Shown here one piece after another: positions 23,511-29,372 of a stretch of DNA of 29,372 bases (its first letter is position 1; each line of letters starts with the position of its first letter). Both the position numbers and the translations under genes were made by a program. The notes beneath the pieces are model-generated. The model was not told the origin of the DNA and made no database searches. It saw only the letters and a list, made by a program, of their open reading frames with translations. Where the stretch lies: positions 1-29,372 of the forward strand of contig RXIJ01000036.1 in the NCBI GenBank assembly GCA_004212095.1, in the 5' to 3' direction. Origin of the DNA: Methanosarcinales archaeon (lineage in GTDB: Archaea; Halobacteriota; Methanosarcinia; Methanosarcinales; EX4572-44).

Positions 23511-24532
23511 TTTGTTCCTCCTGTGTCATATATCTGTGTACCATTTCCGTCAACTATTACGATTCTAATGTCGTATTTTTTTGAAGCGACATTGATGCTC
23601 TCGCTGATAACAGGATGGGATGGATCTTTTTCAATTAGTTCTGTTACTGTGTGGTATTTTGTCCGGGTTAATATCTGCGGGTTTGCCCATTTTAGTATGA
23701 GAGCCGGGAGCCCACAGAGAATGGTTTTTTTGCCATATTCCCTTGATGTTTCAACTGCTTGTTTTATGCCGCTTCCAATGAGTACTACAACGCGATCAGG
23801 AAACAGTATATGAGCATACCGCATGCCCCTCCTTCCGGTAGTTAATACCGGTCTATCAGCGTTTTTGATCTGCTCTTTATTGGATGCTTGCAGATGTTCA
23901 TTCCATGGTTCAACAAAGCCGGTGGTTCCAAGTATAGAGATACCGCCCTCTATTCCAAGCTTTCCATTAATGGTGTGCTCTGCTATTTGCCTGCCATGAG
24001 GTACCGTTAGCAGGACTTCTACGCCGTGCATATCAATCTCTTTTAATGCTTCTTTTATAGCTGTTAGTATCTGCTTTCGCGGGGCCGGGTTTATGGCAGC
24101 TTCTCCCTTTTTTAGGTAAAATACGTCACGGCTTGCAGTACCGATACCTTCTCCTGCTGCAAGTGTGATTGATGCTGCTGCTTTCGCCTCGGCAATGATG
24201 TCAATACCACCAGTCACATCTTCACCATGATCACCAGAGTACTTAATTGCAACGGCTTTTCCATTTTCAGCGCGCACCGGCACGCTGATTGTGATGCCTG
24301 CAGGAGTCATTATATTAACCTCGCTGGTATGGTATTTTTTGAGGGATAATACTGCTGCCTTTGATGCAGCAGAAGCAGTGCTTCCTGTGGTATACCCACG
24401 ATTAAGTGTTTCACCTGTCGAGAGCAGTACCAGTTTTCCAGAGTGTATGCCCTCTTCAAGCTCTCTTCCTTGAATGCGTGAGCGTTCTATCCACTCAAGT
24501 GGTATTTCAAAGTTATTAACAGGGTCCTTCAT
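23507..24532 (-). CDS. cbiD: Cobalt-precorrin-5B (C1)-methyltransferase
   Basis: CbiD methylates C1 of the corrin ring in the anaerobic cobalamin pathway. The family signature GYTTGSTASAASKAA lies near residues 45-60. It is followed by GDHGEDVTGGIDI, GEGIGTASRDVFYLKKGEAAINPAPRK and ILGTTGFVEPW. The length of 341 residues is usual. It comes first in the cbiD-cbiE pair, with a gap of ~200 bp upstream that contains palindromes and must also hold the promoter of the divergent bactofilin-like gene. Cobamides are needed by corrinoid methyltransferases of methane metabolism. Confidence 0.94.
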   Translation of the reverse strand: MKDPVNNFEIPLEWIERSRIQGRELEEGIHSGKLVLLSTGETLNRGYTTGSTASAASKAAVLSLKKYHTSEVNIMTPAGITISVPVRAENGKAVAIKYSGDHGEDVTGGIDIIAEAKAAASITLAAGEGIGTASRDVFYLKKGEAAINPAPRKQILTAIKEALKEIDMHGVEVLLTVPHGRQIAEHTINGKLGIEGGISILGTTGFVEPWNEHLQASNKEQIKNADRPVLTTGRRGMRYAHILFPDRVVVLIGSGIKQAVETSREYGKKTILCGLPALILKWANPQILTRTKYHTVTELIEKDPSHPVISESINVASKKYDIRIVIVDGNGTQIYDTGGTK

Positions 24533-24551
24533 TGTATTGATTATTTTATTT

Positions 24552-24691
24552 CTCGACTACTTAGTATCGAGAGTTAAATGTTACCGGTATTATATTTCTA
24601 CACCCGATTGCTTGCGGCACTTGACTACTGTGTAGTCAAGAGTTAATGGTTATTTTCCTGCATACGAAGTATGCAGTGCTCGAAGATAACC
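24552..24691. repeat. Palindrome cluster in the cbiD / bactofilin-like divergent gap
   Basis: There are three hairpins. The first, near 24552-24571, is imperfect (CTCGACTAC-TTA-GTATCGAG). The second, 24620-24640, is perfect (CTTGACTAC-TGT-GTAGTCAAG) and is preceded by CCGATTGCTTGCGGCA. The third, 24658-24676, is CTGCATAC-GAA-GTATGCAG. The third is enclosed by a further inverted pair, GGTTATTTTC (24648-24657) and GAAGATAACC (24682-24691), with one mismatch. These lie between the two divergent gene starts. Confidence 0.72.
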
Positions 24692-24740
24692 GATGTTTAT
24701 GTTTCGATAAAGGAAAGTACTTAGTATAACATAGGCTATA

Positions 24741-25676
24741 ATGATTATAAGAGTTGCCATGGCTGATGAAGATGAAGAGATCTTACACTACCTTGTAATT
24801 CCAGATCGTACACAGATGGAAGAGCACACCATTGCAACAGTTGGTGATGCTGTCATTGGAAACCGTGTAAGCATTGGTTATGGTATTACTGCAGATAGTA
24901 TCACTATTGGAGAGCATTCCAGTATAGAGGGAAATATAATAGCACGTTCTGATCTGCGAGTAGATCTCTGGACAAAGATTAACGGCAGCGTACAAACTGA
25001 TGCTGATGCATACTTTGGGGAATTCGTTAACGTAAATGGGAAGCTTACAGTAGATGGCAGCCTTGATGTAGGGAACAATGTCCAGATCAAAGAGGGCTAC
25101 ACTGCCAAAGGCTGGATAATAGTACGAAATCCACTACCTATACTTACCTACATATTTCTTTATCTGATAACCCTGTTTCAAATTGACAGAGGGGGCGAAG
25201 AAATAGAAAAAGCACTAAATCACCTGTTCAGTGAAGAAGAGCAGTTGCTATCTATGAACATGCTAACAATACCGGATCATGCTATTATCAGCTTGACTGA
25301 TATAATAGTACAGGAGGCAGCAATTATATGCAGCGACTGTCGCCTTTTTGGAAATATAAAAGCAAGATCGCTGTATATGGGCGATCGAAACAATCTTTTT
25401 GGAAGCATACGCACAGATCAGGACATATACGTTGGTACTGGTTGCGTTATCCATGGAGCACTCGAATCAAAGACAGAAATTAACATTCTTCGCGGCACTC
25501 GTGTTATGGGTGATGTCAATGCAAACAAGGTTATTTTCCATGAAACTGCATGCATAGACGGCGCGATCCATGCACCAGGAGGTGTGATTAAGATCAAGGA
25601 TGATGTGGATGGGCTTGCTAACGATATGCTCAACACATATTACTGTTTCAGTCTGCTGTTTCCAAACTCGATATAA
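24741..25676 (+). CDS. Bactofilin-like polymer-forming beta-helix protein
   Basis: This 311-residue protein has two blocks of short repeats with alternating hydrophobic residues and regular glycines (IGNRVSIGYGITADSITIGEHSSIEG; later LFGNIKARSLYMGDRNNLFG), the right-handed beta-helix of bactofilins and archaeal polymer-forming proteins. The blocks (~30-127 and ~185-300) are split by a hydrophobic stretch (~131-147, PLPILTYIFLYLITLFQ) and an acidic helix. That stretch could insert in or lie on the membrane, which bacterial bactofilins normally lack. It is probably a scaffold for envelope or shape proteins; function is inferred from fold. An in-frame ATG at residue 7 is an alternative start. 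It is monocistronic. Confidence 0.8.
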   Translation: MIIRVAMADEDEEILHYLVIPDRTQMEEHTIATVGDAVIGNRVSIGYGITADSITIGEHSSIEGNIIARSDLRVDLWTKINGSVQTDADAYFGEFVNVNGKLTVDGSLDVGNNVQIKEGYTAKGWIIVRNPLPILTYIFLYLITLFQIDRGGEEIEKALNHLFSEEEQLLSMNMLTIPDHAIISLTDIIVQEAAIICSDCRLFGNIKARSLYMGDRNNLFGSIRTDQDIYVGTGCVIHGALESKTEINILRGTRVMGDVNANKVIFHETACIDGAIHAPGGVIKIKDDVDGLANDMLNTYYCFSLLFPNSI

Positions 25677-25930
25677 TGTGTTTTACTTTAAAAAGCATAA
25701 GGCTGAAAAGCATTCAACTACACACAACGTAAGTAGAATGTACTTGCCAGAATACTGTGTGGGTAATATCCTATAACACCAAAAGGCGTTGGATTAAAGA
25801 TATGGAATTTAACAGCGGAGCAAGGCATGGGGTGAGAGGGGGTGGGTAATTCCCCAGTTCTCCACACATATCCCATCAGTTGAAAAAAAACTATCTCACA
25901 AACAGCTTAACTTAAGCATGTTCTTAACTA

Positions 25931-26215
25931 TTATGGGAGGTTGCCCCCGCCCATCAGCTCTTTCTGTTTTTCGATATTAATCCTGATTAAAATTTCAAAA
26001 ATCTTTTTTATTTCTCCAACATCAAGACCTGCTTCTATGGCATTCTCAGTAGCACGGTTGAGTACAATCTGACTCTGTAGTTCATCATTGATCTCTCTAT
26101 CTTCCATTCGCTTTTCCTTGATTACCTCTTCTGCGAGTTTTGTTCGTTTAGCTATAAGTGATATAATATCACAATCGAGCTTTGATATCTCATCACGAGC
26201 ATGTTGAAGTGTCAT
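25931..26215 (-). CDS. Chorismate mutase, AroQ type
   Basis: This all-helical 94-residue protein, LQHARDEISKLDCDIISLIAKRTKLAEEVIKEKR, has the R/D/R/K pattern of the AroQ monofunctional chorismate mutase (Arg7, Asp14, Arg24 and the basic run around Lys34-Arg36). It turns chorismate into prephenate for phenylalanine and tyrosine. It lies directly after aroK on the same strand, but a 116-bp insert full of palindromes now separates the two; see the repeat entry. Confidence 0.9.
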   Translation of the reverse strand: MTLQHARDEISKLDCDIISLIAKRTKLAEEVIKEKRMEDREINDELQSQIVLNRATENAIEAGLDVGEIKKIFEILIRINIEKQKELMGGGNLP

Positions 26216-26360
26216 GGTTTAATCCTCTTATCTTGTATGCATCAAAATTCCTTATTTCCTTGATTACTTTGCGCACTTGATTACTTCGTAATCAAGAATC
26301 ACAATTTCTACACGACGAATTTGTGCAGGTTTCAATCTTTTATCCTGTATGCACCCTTAT
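26216..26360. repeat. Palindromic insert flanked by imperfect direct repeats
   Basis: The plus-strand sequence starting GGTTT at 26216, ending TTGTATGCA at ~26241, recurs from 26328 (GGTTTCAATC... to CTGTATGCA at ~26352) with roughly four-fifths identity. Between the copies lie CTTGATTAC (26259-26267), a hairpin at 26276-26296 (arm CTTGATTAC, loop TTC, arm GTAATCAAG), and a degenerate palindrome at 26308-26328 (CTACACGAC-GAA-TTTGTGCAG). The repeats correspond to the 3' end of aroK, so the coding end of aroK is present twice. Confidence 0.7.
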
Positions 26361-27189
26361 TATTAATCTTCGTATTTATGACTTTTCCGCCCAGACCACT
26401 CCATGCTTCGACAACTTTTTTAGTGTTGTCCTCGTGTGTGATTGCTACATAAGATGGGCCTGTTCCGCTGAGACTTGCAGATACTGCCCCGGCTTCAAGA
26501 GCGGCAAGCATTGGCTCAGGACTAAAACCAAGAGCAGCGGAGTATACTATGCCATTTAATGTCATAGCATGCCAGTAATCCCCACTTTCAGCCATCGCAT
26601 TTGCATCAGCAATCCAGGGCGACACAAGTCTGCACCTTGAGACATTCACATCCCTACTGAATGCCTGTAATGCTGGGGCATACACAACTGCTTCAGCCTC
26701 GATCTGCTCATGTCTGATGATCAATCGTTTTTTATTATCAGTTACAACAACACCGCCAAGATAAGAAGCGGCGGCATCATCGAAGGCACCGGTGATAGTA
26801 ACGCCTGCTTCAACTGAAGCATCAACGCCAATATTTATCGCATCCATCGGATTAAGTTCCTCTTCTATTGCAAAAAGTGTTGCCAGAACAGCGGCATTTG
26901 CTGCAGCACTACTGCTTTTTAGTCCGCTTGCCTGTGGAATATTACTGATCGTTTTCACAATACCTCCGTAGTTTAGATTGAAATGCAATAATGTGTGTTT
27001 TACTGCAAGTTCGATCAGACGCGTGTCTCCACCGCCTTCGATAATTCCTTTTATGCCGCTTCGATGAGATGTTAGTGTTACTTCCGCTATGGTGTGTAGG
27101 TCAAGAGCGAAGGCAGCGCCTTTCCATGTTGAAATCGCATTTATTATGCTTCCTGCACCACAGGCGGCTGCTTTGCCATAATATGTCAT
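26332..27189 (-). CDS. aroK: Shikimate kinase, archaeal GHMP type
   Basis: It phosphorylates shikimate in aromatic amino-acid synthesis, using the archaeal GHMP-kinase fold rather than the bacterial P-loop enzyme. The ATP loop PQASGLKSSSAAANA (85-99) and the C-terminal SLSGTGPSYVAI are diagnostic, and the N-terminus GKAAACGAGSIINAISTWKGAAFALDL is typical. The length is 285 residues. It lies 14 bp downstream of the S-layer-like gene on the same strand and upstream of chorismate mutase, its pathway partner. Its C-terminal KGAYRIKD falls within one copy of the direct repeat. Confidence 0.93.
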   Translation of the reverse strand: MTYYGKAAACGAGSIINAISTWKGAAFALDLHTIAEVTLTSHRSGIKGIIEGGGDTRLIELAVKHTLLHFNLNYGGIVKTISNIPQASGLKSSSAAANAAVLATLFAIEEELNPMDAINIGVDASVEAGVTITGAFDDAAASYLGGVVVTDNKKRLIIRHEQIEAEAVVYAPALQAFSRDVNVSRCRLVSPWIADANAMAESGDYWHAMTLNGIVYSAALGFSPEPMLAALEAGAVSASLSGTGPSYVAITHEDNTKKVVEAWSGLGGKVINTKINNKGAYRIKD

Positions 27190-27203
27190 AGTTTTTATCT
27201 TAT

Positions 27204-29372
27204 CTATTGTAAAATCATCAGTGCATCAAGGGATGTTACCTTGCCATCCTCACTAACATCAGCAACAGCGAGGGTTTTGGAATCACAGAGACTGCTGCCA
27301 ACTGCTATTTGAAGCACGATTGCAGCATCTGCTGAAGTGATTTGGGTATCGCTATTTACATCACCTCTAAGCTTGTTATAAGAGGAAATAACGATACTGT
27401 CTGTTACTGTAACTCCTTTGCTGTCGGTTACTCTTGCCGTGATTGTGTGAGAACCATCTAACAGATTTCTGCTGAAGGTATCAGTACTTCCGATGTGGTT
27501 GTTGATAGTTGAGGTCCAGTTGTAGCTGTATGGTGGTGTGCCGCCGATTACACTGCTTGCAAAGGTAATCGGGTTTCTCTGTAGTCTATGAATAGGAGAT
27601 GTGATTGATATTTTCAGTGATCGAGGTGATATCGTAAGGGTTTTCTTGGAATAACCAGCTTTTAATGTAACATTTGTCAGATTGAGCACTTCCATGTCAT
27701 TATAATATTGTGTAATATTATGTGAGTTAAGGCTTCCACTCACTGTTATTTGATTGTCACTGTCTTCCAGCATAAATGTGTCAGAGAAGATTCCTTCATC
27801 GATTATCCGGTTATTTTTTGAGAGTTGTAGAGCGATGGTGCGCCAATTGATCTGTTTGGCTGCAATGTCATATCCGTATGTTAGATGTACTGGATACCAG
27901 GCTGGAAGATCTGCAAATTCTCCTCCATCAAGCTCTGAATACTGCTTGATCTCTCTGAGTTGCACCATGTCAGTGGTGGCTCCTGCAAATACAGAATCTA
28001 TTTTAGCAGTGAATACTTTCATGGAACCATTATAGTAGGTATACACTTGTTTGCTTCTCATCACGGTATCGTATACAGGCGTGCCGTTTTTGAGGAGTGT
28101 GAACCAGACCTGTCTTGGATATACATGTGCATCAATCTCTCTTGGGTTGAGGGCGTAGTTCTCGTGCAGCGCCCATATCTCTCCATTCGGATACTGATCA
28201 GCGAGTAGCATGGACTGGTTTAATATCAGGGTGCCGTTCGCAGAGTACTGTCTTACGCTGCTGAACTGTACAAGGTTTGTTGATTTCTTTCCATAGAACA
28301 CAGAACCGATAACAATCTCCAGAGCGCCATCAGTGTATCTCTCACCATCATGAACTATTGCATTACTCTTGTAAGTGCCATTGGAAATCTGCAGCCACGC
28401 CTCCCGGGGTGTAGCCCTTGCATCAATGTCAATCAAAGAGAGAGTATAATTTTCTTCAAGCTCTGCTGTTTCAAGGGGCGCAGCTTCCTCTGGCATGAAT
28501 AAATATGTTGCATTGTTTATCAAAACACTTCCATTTATCTCAGAATATTGATAAACATCTTCAAGTGTAACTAATTTGCTGCCTGCGTTGTTCATGCCCT
28601 GGAAAATATCACCTACACACGCCCTGAAGATGGTTGTGTTTGGTCTGTACGAGAAGCAATCGCCTGATACAACCACGCTATCCATGACTGTTACATTGTT
28701 CTTTGAGAGCTGCAGCCACGCCTGCCTTGGTGTTACTCTTGCATCGATATCCACAAGGGAAAAATTATAGTTTTCATATATCTCCCAGTCCTGTCTATCA
28801 GGAGAACCGTGTGTGAATGAGTGAGTATTATTGTTTATGAGAAGACTTCCATTTGTCTCCGAGTACTGGTAGACATCTGTCAGCCTCACCAGGTCAGTAG
28901 TGGTTCCTTTGAAAACAACTTCTATTTTAGCGCTGAATATCTCGTGTTGTGTCCCGTTATACCAGTAGGTATCTCCTGTCCTCACAACAAGATCCTCTAT
29001 TACATAGTCATCTTTTGATAACTGCAGCCACGCCTGACGCGGGGATGATTTCGCATCAATGGCTATCAGGGCAAGGGTATAATTTTCATAGAGATTCCAC
29101 TTGGCTATACCTGGCCATGCAGCAAGAGGAGGAGGGGGGAAGCTGTTTATAGCTATAAATGGATAAAATCTCAACTCATCAGAATCTGCAATTTTAAAAT
29201 CGATCTTGCCAATTATATGTTTAGTACTTTTTGGATCAAGGGAAAAATTATCGTTGTTATTTAGAATAAGTTTTTTCTGTGTGGCATTGACAACTTCCAG
29301 TTTACCGAATTCATCCCCGCTTTTTATAATCGTTACATCATCGGAAATAGCCCATGTGTACCTAAGCTGCAC
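27204..29372 (-). CDS. S-layer duplication-domain protein with C-terminal dockerin (N-terminus beyond the window)
   Basis: The frame is open to the right edge; 722 residues are visible. Residues ~20-75 (LEVVNATQKKLILNNN, then IDFKIADSDELRFYPF) match the archaeal S-layer family duplication domain. Four modules of ~100 residues follow, from ~95, 199, 307 and 403. Each opens with ENYxL and IDAxxxPRQAWLQLSK and closes near VYQYSE; a fifth, divergent module (~500-590) can be seen. A PKD-like beta domain (~591-663) and a type I dockerin (~670-722) complete it. The dockerin carries two calcium loops, GDVNSDTQITSADA and ADVSEDGKVTSLDA. More than a dozen N-x-S/T sites fit the AglJ-type gene nearby. 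It should be an extracellular protein that can dock to a cohesin. Confidence 0.87.
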   Translation of the reverse strand: MQLRYTWAISDDVTIIKSGDEFGKLEVVNATQKKLILNNNDNFSLDPKSTKHIIGKIDFKIADSDELRFYPFIAINSFPPPPLAAWPGIAKWNLYENYTLALIAIDAKSSPRQAWLQLSKDDYVIEDLVVRTGDTYWYNGTQHEIFSAKIEVVFKGTTTDLVRLTDVYQYSETNGSLLINNNTHSFTHGSPDRQDWEIYENYNFSLVDIDARVTPRQAWLQLSKNNVTVMDSVVVSGDCFSYRPNTTIFRACVGDIFQGMNNAGSKLVTLEDVYQYSEINGSVLINNATYLFMPEEAAPLETAELEENYTLSLIDIDARATPREAWLQISNGTYKSNAIVHDGERYTDGALEIVIGSVFYGKKSTNLVQFSSVRQYSANGTLILNQSMLLADQYPNGEIWALHENYALNPREIDAHVYPRQVWFTLLKNGTPVYDTVMRSKQVYTYYNGSMKVFTAKIDSVFAGATTDMVQLREIKQYSELDGGEFADLPAWYPVHLTYGYDIAAKQINWRTIALQLSKNNRIIDEGIFSDTFMLEDSDNQITVSGSLNSHNITQYYNDMEVLNLTNVTLKAGYSKKTLTISPRSLKISITSPIHRLQRNPITFASSVIGGTPPYSYNWTSTINNHIGSTDTFSRNLLDGSHTITARVTDSKGVTVTDSIVISSYNKLRGDVNSDTQITSADAAIVLQIAVGSSLCDSKTLAVADVSEDGKVTSLDALMILQ

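Overview
The window looks like the chromosome of a methane-metabolising archaeon of the Methanosarcinales / Syntrophoarchaeia / ANME-1 neighbourhood. The evidence is a methanogenesis marker 12 homologue, MptE (methanopterin synthesis), an archaeal GHMP-type shikimate kinase, archaeal SepF, an AglJ-type N-glycosylation transferase, cobalamin genes cbiD/cbiE, and an S-layer duplication-domain protein ending in a dockerin. Gene starts follow archaeal rules: GGTG or GAGG ribosome sites, AT-rich TATA boxes and frequent TTG/GTG starts. The exact lineage cannot be fixed from sequence alone.

Layout. Bases 1-4190 are accessory DNA. They hold the 3' part of a type I restriction gene (hsdR), a RelE/ParE-like toxin-antitoxin pair, a decayed tyrosine-recombinase gene and an unrecognised membrane-anchored protein. 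Three related structured sites of 83-88 bp, shaped like integron attC sites, separate these units. Bases 4196-8839 are housekeeping genes on the minus strand: argF, purD, a DUF2551 gene, mptE and a class I aldolase. An MFS transporter follows upstream (to 10015). Bases 10291-12296 on the plus strand carry sepF and the three-gene oapABC/arvABC-like cluster (Era-like GTPase, DUF2073, zinc ribbon), with a polyprenyl synthase facing it. A gene-poor stretch with decayed coding remnants (13541-14925) leads to marker 12 plus a TctA-family permease. Next come a PTPS-family protein and a lone PstS lipoprotein on the minus strand.

Bases 19090-22772 form a tight plus-strand run: M24 peptidase, type II methionine aminopeptidase, a small surface protein and an AglJ-like glycosyltransferase. 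Then come cbiD-cbiE (minus), a bactofilin-like beta-helix protein (plus), and aroK plus chorismate mutase (minus). The 3' part of a large repeat-built S-layer/dockerin gene runs off the right edge.

The most unusual signal is structural. A family of short palindromes, mostly 9-bp stems with 3-base loops, is scattered through the intergenic spaces. The stem sequences differ from copy to copy but stay paired. Several copies carry the left arm twice. One copy extends the reading frame of the PTPS gene, and another pair sits between direct repeats that duplicate the end of aroK. At two of the attC-like sites a member of the family follows directly. Two readings are open: a small archaeal cassette (integron-like) array beside a dead recombinase, or a mobile palindromic element family that has invaded gene ends.
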